Shown here: piece by piece, positions 12,524-24,316 of the stretch | How the letters are laid out: each line of letters starts with the position of its first letter | Position numbering within the stretch: position 1 is the stretch's first letter | DNA from: Codonopsis lanceolata | Lineage: Eukaryota > Streptophyta > Magnoliopsida > Asterales > Campanulaceae | Assembly (NCBI GenBank): GCA_013146195.2 | Contig: CM028381.1 | Span: 98,334,380-98,398,379, forward strand | Direction of reading: 5' to 3' | Length of the DNA stretch: 64,000 nt | Notes under the pieces: generated by a model | Database searches by the model: none | Seen by the model: the letters and a program-made list of their open reading frames with translations, nothing else | What the model was told of the DNA's origin: nothing | Translations under genes and position numbers: made by a program

Positions 12524-15455
12524 GGTAAAATTCTGGTCGGTCTCTTTTTCAAAGTTTCTAACCCCAAAAGTCCACCATTGTTTTTCAACCACAAAAGATC
12601 ACTTTTCGAAATATTGTTCCAAAAATGTCATTGTCTCCTTAAACAACTTCATCAACACACTTTGAATTCGAAAATCACGATTGTATGCAATGAAACGGGG
12701 ATTGACTTGCCCGGTCAGATCGTCGGGATCGAGGGGGCAGCACCCCTTCGTGGGAGTTTGGGGGCAGCGCCCCCGTAAGGTAAACATTTTTTTTGATTCA
12801 TGAAATACGAAACTGTAATGGATCTGTGTTGGGTTGAATGATTTTTTTAGTAGGGACGAAGGCAGAGGAGGATAAGGAAGAAGAGGGCTTACGACGGAGG
12901 AGATGGAAGAAGAAGGTGAAGGACATGATCTGCTTCATTACGTTTTTGTGTCGCGGTACAAAAAAATTAATTAAATAATATTTTATATATCGCGGTTCAA
13001 AAATTGATTCATCACAGTACATAAAAGTTGATATTGTGATACAACTTGGATTAGGTATATGTATCGCGGTTCAAAAATTAATTTATCACGGTACATAAAA
13101 CTTGGTACCTCGGTGCAATTAGACTAGACAATTAACCTATTGAATCGCGATGTAAAAATTAATATAATAAAATTAGACTAGGTAAATTAAATTATTGAAC
13201 CGCGTTGTAAAAATTAATGCAATAAAATTGTTGGTCCACAATGGTGCTCAAATAGGCTAGAGGGGGGTGAATAGCCTATGATGCTAATTAAAAACTTTTC
13301 TTATTTTACTTTTAAAGTATAAGTTTTAACGGTATATGTAGTTAACACAGTGAGCATGTCTGTTGGTAATACAGAATATCATACTTGTTCTTAGTCGAGT
13401 AATGAACTCTGCTGGTGAACTGCCAATAAATCAAAAGACTGTTTGAAAGAGTTTAAGCAACGGAAATAGTAAGACTTAGATTTAAAGAAGTCTTAAATGG
13501 TTGTACACGAATATATGTTCAGAACAACATCACACTTAATCTTTTTTCCAAATGCAGATTTACGAAATTATTAGAGAATAACTTTTGAAAGGATAAATCA
13601 ATTTATAAAAGCTCATAGAGAGGTAAAAACTGAATAATGAAAGATAAGTCATTTGAAAGAACTTCTGAATTTATTCAAAGATAAATTACATAATACATCA
13701 ACTTAGACTCTCTACGTAAAATTTATGTCCTCGTCATTCCAAGCCTTAATCTTTATTTAATCATTCATAGACAAATTCTTAAGTAAAGAAGGCAGCGGGA
13801 GACGAAAACGAGAAACCGATATGAGAAGACAATTTCCAAGATCGTTCAGATAAAAATTATCTGAACGAATGAGTGCAGAGCACTCAACCTTCTATGATGA
13901 TCTATTATTGCACAATCAACATCATTTGTAATGGAATACAAATCTGAAGATATGAATGTAATGTATACATGCAGCTCTTCATTTTCCTTTGGCAACATCT
14001 GAAATCTATCTTCAAATCGATCCAAGAGCTTCTTGACCTCTAACTTTAGGAATAAAATCATGAGGCTCTTGTCAGAGGCCGAGTTCTTCGAAGAAGGATG
14101 AAGAACTCAAATCAAGAACTGAGTTCTTGACCAATACACCGATCTCTGTCTAAAGAAGTTTCTGATCTCTCTCTTCTTCTCCAATTCTTTTCTTCTTAGC
14201 AATCCACAGAATATGTTTTGCTAAGGTCTGGGTTTGCTCACTGCAATCTTCTGTAGAGATCTGAGATGCGTTGGTGAAGATAATTTCTTGTAGATCTCAT
14301 AGCTTTGTCGAACTGGTTCTTGTTGCAGATGTCTTCGAATCACTTTGTTGAAATAATGTGTAGACTCTTGTTGTGTTTGAAGAAGAAGGGGGTTCTCTTT
14401 TATAGACCGGGGAGTTTTTGTTCGTTGAGATCTGTTGATAGATTTTTGTATCCGTTGAATTATTTGTCTTGAGGACTGATGGATAAAGATGTGGTTTGAT
14501 AGATCTTTAGCTGTTGGGTAAAAGACTTGTTCTTTAGATCTCCGATCTGTTTCTCTGTCAAACTATATGATAAGTCTTTGAATGATAGGTTTGATTCATT
14601 GATACACTGTCAGGTGGTTTGTCCAATAAAGTAAATTCTTTTGACTTTTCCAAACCACGTGAGTGAAAGAAAAGATCTTACAGCATCAAGGATGCCAGGC
14701 TTCATAAGGGTTTAAAAGACTTCGGAAGCTTGAACATTTTGTCTCTTCTTGATCTACTGCATTCTTGTCTCTTTGTAGCACTTGCAGAGCCAAGTCTGCT
14801 GGTGATATGTTCAGTCCAGAGAAGTGAGTCTTTCGTAAGAGAGGACTGCTGGTATGAACAATCAAACCGTAGCAAGTCTGCTGGTGGCGAGTCTTCAAGG
14901 TATTCTGTTGCGCTCATGACAAGTCTGCTGATGACGAGTCTTCTGAAGACCTTTGACACTACAGCAAGTCTGCTTGTACTGGTGCATATGAATTGCTAGT
15001 CTGTTGATCATCATTAAGAAGGTAGGACTAGATTAGGACAACCTAACCTAAGACCTATGTGTTGTCAAACAAACTGCCACACTAACCGGTACGCAAACCT
15101 TTTAGCCACTTGTTATGATACACGGTAATGGGAGCAAGCAAATCAAAATATTCAGAATATGCAAAGTGATAAGTTATTCATCAACGAGCATATTCCAACA
15201 AAAATTAATGAATCACGGTAGAATTAGACTTTACAATTAAACTATTGAATCGTAGTGCAAAAATTAATGCAATAAAATTGATGAATAACGGTTCAATAGT
15301 CAATGCACCGCGATTCATTTCTGTAGCACGCTTCATGCTCAATAAGGGTATCGTTATCTATTAGCATCCAAAATTGTCCTTTTCCGGTTGAAAAAAAAAA
15401 CACCGTATTGGAGCAAATTAAAACTTTGGAAAGTGGACCAGCCCGCAATTTTTCC
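12524..15455 (-). mobile_element. Family X element, copy B, split by a solo LTR
   Basis: Reverse orientation relative to copies D and E. The left edge GGTAAAATTCTGGTCGGTC mirrors the right edge (reverse complement GGAAAAATTGCGGGCTGGTC). It contains the GC-rich box (GGGGGCAGCGCCCCC), the GCTTACGACGGAGGAGATGG block and an array of CGCGGTTCAAAAATTAAT-type words. The array is interrupted by the solo LTR 13229-15200 and resumes in register after the AAAAT duplication. Confidence 0.7.
13229..15200 (-). mobile_element. Solo LTR of a SIRE-like Copia element
   Basis: Begins TGTTGGTCC and ends ATTCCAACA. AAAAT at 13224-13228 is repeated at 15201-15205. The first ~50 bp are the reverse complement of the end of the 3' LTR at 7008-8219, and the last part shares the text around GGTACGCAAACCTTTTAGCC. 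No internal retrotransposon sequence is present, so it is a solo LTR left by LTR-LTR recombination. At 1972 bp it is longer than its 1212-bp relative, partly through repeats of AAGTCTGCTGGTG near 14790-14975. Confidence 0.88.
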
Positions 15456-15479
15456 TTTTTTTCCCAATACTTTAAATGA

Positions 15480-15678
15480 TTTAATTTATATAAAGGGCCC
15501 CTTTTTTTGCCATGGGCCTCCCGAAACTTAGGGCATGCCCTACCCAACAATAGTGATTTTGGAATCCATTATGTTTATCAAAGCTCTTGAAGGCGACGAT
15601 AGAATTTTCAGAATAATATTTCGAAAAATGACCTTTTGCGATTAAAAAAAAACAGGGTACTGAAGGGATTACAAACTT
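15480..15678 (+). mobile_element. Family X element, copy C, right-hand fragment
   Basis: Carries the family right-end text (CAATAGTGATTTTGGAATCC, CTCTTGAAGGCGACGATAG, TACTGAAGGGATTACAAACT). It appears to be interrupted by copy D and to resume at about 18778-18815 (TGTAAAAGGGACCACC...TTTTACC). The left half is not seen. Confidence 0.55.
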
Positions 15679-16067
15679 GGAAAATTTACGGGTCGGTCTT
15701 TTTTTCAAAGTTTCTAATCGCTCCATTATCGTGTTTTTTTAACCGAAAAAATACACTTTTGGACACAAAAAAGATAGGGATACCTTTAATGAGCATGAGA
15801 CACGCTACATAAATGAATCGCGGTGCATTGACTATTGAACTGTGATTCATCAATTTTATTACATTAATTTTTTCATTGCGGTTCAATAGTTTAATTCTTT
15901 AGTCTTATTGCGTTGCGATTTATCAATTTTATTATATTATTTTTTACACCGCGGTTCAATAGTTTAATTGCCTATTCTAATTACATTGTGGTACCAACTT
16001 TTATGTACTGGGATGAATTAATTTTTGAACCGCGATACATATACCTAATCCAAGTTGCACCGCGGTA

Positions 16068-18284
16068 GGCAAAACCCCTCATTTGGCCACCAAATTTTCA
16101 AAAACTTGCAAGGCGGCCATCGAAAGTTTAAAACTTGCAATGAGACCACTGAACTAAATTAATGTTGCAGGCGTGCCCATATTTTGGACAGCCATTAGCT
16201 CCACCATTAAATCTGAGTGAAATCCATATTTTGCCCCCTTTAAATTGACTATTATTCTCTTTATGTGATATTAAAAACCCAAAGGGGTCCAATTGAAACA
16301 TAACCAATTCTATAACGCACAAATCAAAGAAAGAATTGTCTGGAAAACCGGTCTGGGGCTGATGATGGAACTGGGGGAAGATGAAATAGTGGTGACTACT
16401 TGGAGATGGGGTTCAACAGAGCTAGGGCCATTGTTGGCCGGAATCGAAGAGAGAGAATGAGAAGCCGACTGAAGGGCGGACCTGGAGTTGGCGCTGAGAT
16501 GAAGGAGGTTCGGTCGGGGGGGGGGTCTAGGCGAGGAGAAAGAATTTCCTGGCCGTAGATAGACTCGGAGATGGCGATAAGAGAGAGAGAGGCTGGTGGC
16601 TATGGTGGATATGGGGGGTTTGAGCGTGAAAGAAGAGAGAGAGGGATCGCAATCGCCATTTCTCTTCCCCTTTTCCTACATTCACAGCAGGCTAGGGCTT
16701 CCGTCTTTTGCTTGAATGTTTGAACTCAGTGGTCTTGGTTGCAGATCTGGTGGATAAGATGGTGGATCTTACAGCCGAGATGGTAGATCCAAGTTCGTCG
16801 AGCAGAAGCGGTAGGAGTTGATGTGAAAGAGGGTGATGTTCATGAGGAGGTCAAGTTCGTCGTCATCGGGCACGAAGTAGATTTGGAGGAGGAAGGGTAA
16901 GGGGGAGGTGGCAGATCTGGTGTTGATGGTGAAGATGAATTATTGACCCCTTCGTTCCCTTGAAACTCTGGTTGGTTTTCCAGAATGTATGGTTGCCTTT
17001 GCTCAAGTGCTCTTGCTTATTCGTAATCTGTCATCGACCCTTTGGAACTCCTGGCAGATTCAAAAACCCCGACTGAGATTGGTGGGGGAGGTGGCGGCAT
17101 TGAATTGTAAAATACTAAGACGAAGATGGGTGAGGGAAGGGGCGGCAGGCATTTCAAGTGTTGTTTTGAAGCATTGGGTTTTACTACACTATGACCCCAT
17201 ATGTAATTAACTAGTACTCTTGTCCGTGCCGATGACACGACACCAGTTTGAGAATTTATCAATAAATAAAGCAGATACTGTGGAAATGAACTATTAAAAA
17301 TATTATTTTCTTAAAAAAATTGACTTTCAAACGAAGTTTTTTGCCCGGAACGGAGAGATTAATTAATAATTTGTATACGAAATTGCGGGCTTGAAAAAAC
17401 GGGCCGGACAAAAATTAAATTGATTAAATTAATTACGATAACAGTTAAAAAGAAAAAAAACAAATATTTCAAATTACAAAACTTACGATTTTTTTTAAAA
17501 TTTGTATACGAAATTATGGGTCGAAAAAAATTAAATTGATTAAGTTAATTACGATAACAATTAAAAATAAAAAAATACAAATACAAATTTTCGAAACCAT
17601 AAAACTGTAAAACCGTAAAATAATAACTGTAAAACCGTAATATCTCAATAATTTTCGCAGTAATAAAATAGGGATGAAAAGAAAACGTGATAAAAACAGT
17701 TGAGATTGTAAAAACGTTATAGAGAGACATTCTTTATATTTCATATATATCAATAGTGCTACCATTAATTAAGAATATATAAAAAAAAATAAAATTCATG
17801 CTTTATAAAAATTAAATTGATTCAAGTAATTACAATAAGATCGTAAATTACAGTAAAAGATTGAGTTAGACAGAAGTTAAAAATAATTGAGTGAGAGAGA
17901 GAGAGAGAGAGTTAAATTTAGTTACGTTGGTAAATTGAGTTATGTTAAAGACAGTTACCAACCGCCCTTCGCACATGTGAGGATATAAGAGAATTATAGC
18001 CGTAAGATTAAAGTAAAAAAATTAATCACAGTCACTTTTCATCCCAAGTCAATTGCACACGTATAAACCGAGCTGTATTGTATTATAGATATCACAAAAA
18101 AATGTATATAAAAGGGTAAAATAGATATTTGACATAATTTAATGGTTGAATCTAACGTTCATCTAAAAAATTGGGCTCGCTTGTAACCTAACTAATGTAC
18201 AGTGGCCTCATTGCAAGTTTTAAAGTTTCGGTGGCCGCCTTACAAGTTTTTGAAAAGTTAAGTGGTCAAATGAAGGGTTTTGCC
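16068..18284. mobile_element. Mutator-like (MULE-type) non-autonomous element
   Basis: About 90-bp terminal inverted repeats: left GGCAAAACCCCTCATTTGGC, right reverse complement GGCAAAACCCTTCATTTGAC. Both continue through TTCAAAAACTTG(C/T)AAGGCGGCC. CACCGCGGTA flanks both sides (16058-16067 and 18285-18294), in keeping with Mutator-type 9-10 bp duplications. No transposase frame is seen. Positions ~16330-17000 are GC-richer than the rest and may be captured host sequence. A Helitron (17211-18089) is nested inside. Confidence 0.85.
17211..18089 (-). mobile_element. Small Helitron inside the Mutator-like element
   Basis: Read on the minus strand it starts TCTATAATACAATACAGC, preceded by A. It ends with a small hairpin (CGTGTCATCGGCACG), a short spacer and CTAG followed by T. 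Insertion between A and T, a TC start and a hairpin-CTRR end are the Helitron rules. The start resembles that of the Helitron at 28193. Confidence 0.65.
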
Positions 18285-18815
18285 CACCGCGGTATCAACG
18301 TTTAGTCGGTTATGTACTACGATAAATTAATTTTTGAACCGTGATACATAAAATATTATCAATTCATTTTTGCACCGCAATATAAAATGATAATAAACCA
18401 GACAATGTCCTCCACCCTCTTCTTTCACCTCCTCTGTCGTAAGCCTTCTTCTTCTCCCTTCTCCTCCGCTTCGTCCTACTGAAAAATCATTCAATCCAGC
18501 ACAGATCTATGACAATTTCGTACATAATGAATCAAACAAACTGTTTATATTTCGGGGGGTTGCCCCTCGACCCCCGTGACCTGACCAGGCAGGTTGATTC
18601 CCGTTTCGTTGTATAATAATTGTGATTTTTGAATCCAAAGTATATAGTCAGAGCTGTTGAAGGAGACGATAACATTTTCAGAATATTATTTTAAAAAAAA
18701 TAATCTTTTGTGATTGAAAAAGAGAATAATGAATTTTTAGATTAAAATTTTTAGAAAAGGACCGATAAGAATTTTACTATACAAATTCTGTAAAAGGGAC
18801 CACCAAAATTTTACC

Positions 18816-19536
18816 GGAGAAAAGTACCGTCACTCATAAACTACCCTACCATTGACTGACTTAAAAATTAGAAGCCAACCCGATTAATTGTCCACTTGAC
18901 AACATCGAATAGACCGTCTCTAATTAATTTGTCAAACTGAATTGCCACTTCAGCAGTCGGAAGTCCGAACCGACCATCTCCCTCCCTAGTATTACACAAA
19001 CACAGTCCGTTTTTAGTTATAACTCCTCCGATCTGATTTTGATTCTAATTCCGACTACAAATATAGGAATCCAACTTTCTCAGTGCCATCAGTTGTCGGC
19101 AAGTACAGAAGTCTGACAGAGTCCTTTTCCTTTTCCAATACAAGCAATTTGGATCATACTTTATTCGATTCATACTCCATCTCCCTATTCTGTCTCTTCT
19201 TATTCTATTAAAATCTGATTCTTTTGATCTACTCAATTCTCAAACCCTAGTTTGGCAGTTAGTGATTAGGATCTAATATGATTGTTGATCGATCAATTAT
19301 GCAGTTTATCCAGCCTTGTTAATTTTTAACTCTCTTTGCAATGTAGATGGGGAGGCGGGATTGGTTTTTCTACTGCAACGCCTGATCACAAAAGTTAGTT
19401 CATTTTTTAATATTATTCTCAGAAAAGGCGAGCTAGATTACTCCTAACTTCGTTTCAGTAATCTGTTATAGTTTGATTTTTTGATTATTATATATTGATT
19501 GGATTGAATTGAATTGAATTGTTGAGTAATTAGGAT
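18816..19536 (+). promoter_or_regulatory. Upstream and leader region of the GT14 gene
   Basis: No gene. A CT-rich stretch at 19160-19250 (TCTCCCTATTCTGTCTCTTC, AAACCCTAG) looks like a plant 5' leader. A leader intron is possible between about 19390 and 19530 but cannot be fixed without transcripts. An in-frame TAG two codons before 19537 supports that start. Confidence 0.4.
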
Positions 19537-22500
19537 ATGAGGGGTAGGGGAGATAGAGATGAATGTGAAAATAGTAAATTAATGGGGTCTGTAATCAAGG
19601 ATTCCTCTCTTGGGCTTTTTAAGATGTTATGCTTTTTGATTGTGTTCGTTGTTGGTGTCATGATTGGTTTGATTTCGAGTTCGCACGTTGATAGGTATTT
19701 CACCTTACAAGCTGCGCAATTCTATGAAAATCAGGCACCTGCTCCTACTGTTAGTACTACTATTTATACTACTGATCCTAACCACAACTGTACAACAACA
19801 ACTACTACTACTACCGTTCTCGTTAATGGCAAGAAAGAGGATTGTTTGAGTATGGACAGCTTTGTTCGACCCAAGAATCTGACCCATGGTATGTCGGATG
19901 ATGAGCTGTTTTGGAGGGCTTCGTTGGTTCCCAATAAGGTGAAGTACCCGTTTGATAGAGTCCCTAAGGTGGCGTTTATGTTCATGACTAAGGGACCGTT
20001 GCCATTTTTGCCATTGTGGGAGAAGTTCTTTGAAGGTCAAGACGAGAATAAATTTTCCATTTATGTGCATGCACATCCTGGTTACGAGCTCAATGTAACC
20101 AATTCATCTGTTTTCTACAACCGTCAGATTCCTAGTCAGGTATGAATTTCTCTGAGGTGATTATTTTTATGAGGTATTTATGGTTATTGTACTTATAGGC
20201 TTATTGAGTGTTTGATTGTTCTCATAGCATCACATTTACTGTCTGAATGGCTCACTTTGAACTTGTGAAATGCAAACATTGAGAGTAGAATCGGATTTAA
20301 TGAAGCCCATCTCTCTCTCTCTCTCTCCAAAAAAAGGGGGAAAGTAAAAATAAAGTGAAATACAAATAGTGCAAGGTGTCTTAGTACTTGAATTTTTTTA
20401 CAGGAAAATGATAGGGATACAAACTCTTTGTGTGAAATGTTCATCCCAATCTAGGTGTCAAACATGTGATGAGTCAAGAGGTGACGTCACATTTAACAAA
20501 TCACATACATGCCACCTAAGTTGGGATGGGAAAGTTGCACAAAAACTTTGTATACCTATCGTTTCATTTTTAACACAGTAAACTTAGTTTTCCTTTATAT
20601 TTTTTAGATAGGATGATAATCACTGTTCTAACAACCTGCTGGGCATTACTAGAAATTACTGTCCACTATTCTTTTGAAAAAAAATAAGCTGCAAAATCTT
20701 TTGCAGCAATGAAAACTAACAAAGAGCAAGGATAAAGAAAGATAACGGTTTGATTGATTGGGTTTGTGTCAACCAAACAAATAGGTTACGTTTGGTCAAT
20801 TCCTTTTCCTTGCACAAATCCTGGGGTTTTAAAAATTACTCATAAACTCATTCTATTTGGGGCAAGCTGAAGGGCTGTCTGCTTACAGGTTTTTGCCAGC
20901 ATAATGAGAAATGAAAGAATACATGGATGGATGAATAGATAGATATGCTGCAGACGTGCTTTATATATATACTTTTACTTATCAAAAAAAGTGCTTGAAA
21001 TGTAGAAAAAAATATTAAGGCAACAGAAAAGCTAAGTTGCTAGAAGGCAATATCGTATGTTAGATGCAGTGATATTGATATGGAAAATGCTTCAGATACC
21101 TTTGGATTGCGATGGTTTTGTGTTCTTACAAGCAAGGTAGAGAATGGTCTCTTCGTATCTAGGCGAAAGTATAGTCTTATGCTATATCCTTTACCAAATT
21201 AGTTTCTGACAAGTATGTCACTGCAAGAAGGCAGGTCTGCTCCCAATCATTTGGTGCCCATACAATATGACCTGAGATTTGTTGAATTCAGGCATGAATG
21301 TGAACAAGGGTTTTTGATTTGGGCCTGAAATTTAGTCGAGACTTAGAATATCTTGTAGCCGGGGAGAAAATATTTTATGTAACTGGTTGATCAATTCACA
21401 GTTCCTTCTGAGTATGAAAAATCTTCTAATGAGATTGAAGGATTATATTATTCAAATGAGGACCATCAAAGATACCAAGTTTAATGGCAGAGTCTTACAA
21501 ATGAGCATGTTCAGATGGGTGCATCACCACAGACAACAGTTGTTTTCTTTCAGGAAGAAGAAATGGTAAATACCAAACAATCCTGTTCATAGAGTGACCT
21601 ACTTATCTACTCATTACTAGTTGTGCACTGAACTAATTTGTCCAAAAGAGAACCAAACTATGACAAATATCTATGCTGAGAACTAAAGGAGATCACGTGA
21701 GGCTGAGAATAAAACAGGATGTAGCATTTATAGAAAACATGTCAAGATTGCTAACTTTGAGCTCTTGAAATATATTTTTGTTGAACTGTGTATCTTGTGA
21801 GAGAATTCCTAGCAATAGGTAGATCTTTTAGGATGTCTGTAAAGTTGCTGTATATTTTGCTGTTAGGAGCAATGTTAAGTACATATTTCTCTTCAAATTT
21901 CAATAAAAGGCTAAATTAGAAAAGGAATATGACCAAAGATATAAAAAAAAACTACTATTTTGCCTACGTAATTGTCCTTGCTGGCTACTGGTTATGGAAA
22001 ACTTGTTGATAGGAAGCATACCTCTTTGTTTTAACTTATGCAACATTGTTTGGTACCAAGTGGTTGGTAAGAGCAGTTTGTTCAGATCTTGTCGCATGTG
22101 CTACAATTAGAGTTTTTAAGGACCACCCACCACACCCCCAACGGAGCAACTTCCCACAAAATATTTCTTTCCTTCCTTCGCCAAAAATACCTCCAGCTCC
22201 ACAACAAATCTTTGGAGGTCTCCGGGAGCACCCACTTGAAATTGAGATCCGTTTGATTTGCTGGAAACTAGACTTCAAGGGCTTTCCAACCATATATATC
22301 ACACCAATTTTAAAGCTCTAGAACATCCTAGGCAGCCTGTTGAAGTTGACTAAAAAATCTGTTCCACTTGAAAGACATGAATGGCCGACTTTGGTCTTGA
22401 ATTTGGGCTTCAAAAGTATTCATTTTGTTGAACACTCACGATGGATAACGGCCTATGATGGATTGCATCAGGTTTGACAGTATAGATCAGCTTGGCAAGG

Positions 22501-23377
22501 GTGAGAAGATGACATGGCATAGACCCAACACTATCATGATTATGGTTGCTTAGTTTAACAGGTTCTTAAATGTTTCTGTTTTGAATTCATTATGGTCTTT
22601 TCCAGCAAACAATGACAAGCTGTTGGTAGAAAATTCTGCAGTATCATTTATTTTCACCTGGGAGTATTTGTTTACTTATTGCTACCAAAATTTTGCTGCA
22701 TTCTAATACATCTATTACCCGTTCAGAATGTTAAGTGGGGAACGGTTTCTCTGGTGGATGCTGAAAAGCGGCTTATGGGTAATGCCTTACTTGACTTCTC
22801 AAATGAGCGGTTTGTTCTTTTATCTGAGAGCTGTATTCCGCTTTACAACTTCCCTACTGTCTACAAATATCTTGTTGGATCTCTTCACAGCTTCATTGAT
22901 TCATATGATGATCCTTCTCGTTATGGGAGGGGCCGGTATAACCGCCGTATGAAACCTGACATCAAGCTCTCTAATTGGAGGAAAGGGTCTGAATGGTTTG
23001 AGATGCACCGTACTCTTGCCATTAAACTAGTGTCGGATACAAAATACTACAACCTCTTCAATAGGTATTGTTTGCCGGCTTGTTATCCGGACGAGCATTA
23101 CATTCCCACTTTTGTAAACATGTTCTATGGAGCCCTAAACTCAAACAGGACAGTAACTTACGTCGACTGGTCGTTGGGGGGCCCACATCCAGCAAGTTTT
23201 GAGGGCAGAAACATTACTGAAGGTTTTATACAGTTGTTAAGGAGCAACGGGACGCTCTGTTTGTATAATTGGAAACAAACGTCTGTTTGTCACCTCTTTG
23301 CAAGAAAGTTTACACCCAGTGCATTGGAGCCTTTACTCGACCTCACCTCCACAATTTTGGACTCTGGAAAAATTTGA
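19537..23377 (+). CDS. GT14 / BC10-like glycosyltransferase (Core-2/I-branching family)
   Basis: Two exons, 19537-20139 and 22727-23377. They join CAG|gt...ag|AAT in frame (IPSQ-NVKWGTVS), giving 417 aa. The 2.59 kb intron splits a conserved motif. Residues ~28-49 are a hydrophobic anchor (LFKMLCFLIVFVVGVMIGLI), so a type II Golgi membrane protein is expected. A stem with a Thr run (ACT/ACA microsatellite, ~19740-19813) follows. The catalytic domain has VAFMFMTKGPLPFLPLWEKF, LLSESCIPLYNF, DPSRYGRGRYNRRM, WRKGSEWFEM, PDEHYIPT, VDWSLGGPHPASF and LFARKF, all typical of the plant GT14 Core-2/I-branching group that includes rice BC10. The family is linked to glycosylation of cell-wall or arabinogalactan proteins; the acceptor here is unknown. 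Length and motifs look complete. Confidence 0.92.
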
Positions 23378-23840
23378 TTTTCTTTTCTTTTTAATCCCCA
23401 AGCTGCAATCTTGTGCTGTTCTGTAGCTTTTGATTGGTGAGTTTTTAAGTAGGATGTATAGTACTTCAGATAGAAAGTTTTGCCCTCCAAAATTTGAGAG
23501 GTTTTTTTTTCCGCAGAAATTTTGAGAGAGAAAGTGAGGCAACAGTTCTCTAAGGAGGAAAACAGCGTTAACATATTTTCCTACTTTTTGATTACCAGTC
23601 CTCTAAGGAGTAAAATTTTCCCAGAAAATTACAAAGATAGATCCTGAAAATTCGTGAATGGGGAAGATTGCAAACTTACAAGTGATTCTGTATACACGCT
23701 TCTTCTTGTTATTATTTTTGTTTTCTTGTCTTCCCACGAGGTATCCTTAAAAGGATGAAAATGAGGTGCGAGGCTAAAGAATCTCTATGATTTTGGATGT
23801 GTCACTTAAATAGTTTACTTTAAAAGTTTAATGCATAGAA
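23378..23840. other. 3' flank of the GT14 gene
   Basis: AT-rich and non-coding, presumably containing the 3' UTR and polyadenylation site. No further gene seen. Confidence 0.5.
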
Positions 23841-23930
23841 TTATCATTTTATTATTAATAAGTTACTAAAAGTGTTATTTTTTTAAAGTTTAACCTTCAA
23901 ACGAGGACTTTTTACCCGAAACGGAGAGAG
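23841..23930. mobile_element. MITE fragment ending TTTACCCGAAACGGAGAGAG
   Basis: The text AGTTACTAAAAGTGTTA, TTCAAACGAGGAC and TTTACCCGAAACGGAG recurs in three other places: ~17285-17362, ~35740-35820, and inverted at ~37138-37232. It is a dispersed Stowaway-size family seen here only as one half. Confidence 0.5.
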
Positions 23931-24101
23931 TATTATAGAACGCCTCTTTTAAGTTTTTTGTAAGAACTAAAGAAGTTGAATTTGAGTTAGTACATATTCA
24001 TGAATGCCCTTAAATCGACTAATACGAATTGGATACGATAGATAACAAACGTAAATTTAGTTTACTTTGCGAAAAGAAACTCATATTTGGTGACAATTTT
24101 T

Positions 24102-24250
24102 TCTAGAGTAAGTCTCTTATAAGATTATTTTACGCATTTTAATTCGTAAGATGGAGCTCCATTCTCTTACAGCTCAACCCACCAATACATGATGAGTAGA
24201 GTAAAGAGGATCCATCTTACAAAAAATATCCGTAAGACCATCTTACACTA
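24102..24250. repeat. Dispersed repeat with TAAGACCGTCTTAC-type ends
   Basis: Shares AATTCGTAAGA, CAACCCACCAATACATGA and CGTAAGACCATCTTAC with segments at 43735-43865, 62645-62762 and 62880-63010. Ends are roughly inverted (AGTAAGTCTCTTATAAGA and CGTAAGACCATCTTACACTA). Probably a MITE family. Confidence 0.5.
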
Positions 24251-24316
24251 GTTTTTGTTTTTTCTCCAAATGTAGTATTGTTGAATGTTGTGAATAAACG
24301 ACTTTCTACTAATATC

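Larger units (their letters stand above)
15679..18777 (+). mobile_element. Family X element, copy D, split by a Mutator-like element
   Basis: Left terminus GGAAAATTTACGGGTCGGTC; right terminus, in reverse complement, GTAAAATTCTTATCGGTCC. Inside are the CGCGG-word array, the CCTCTGTCGTAAGCC block and the GGGGGGTTGCCCCTCGACCC box. Flanks TTACAAACT and ATACAAATT are a possible imperfect 9-bp duplication. After removal of the 2.2 kb insertion the element is about 0.88 kb. No coding capacity. Confidence 0.65.

Noticed and set aside
16989..17210. 73-codon frame in the Mutator-like element as a transposase remnant
   Set aside because: No MURA-type or zinc-finger motif; it lies in the GC-rich core that may be captured sequence.
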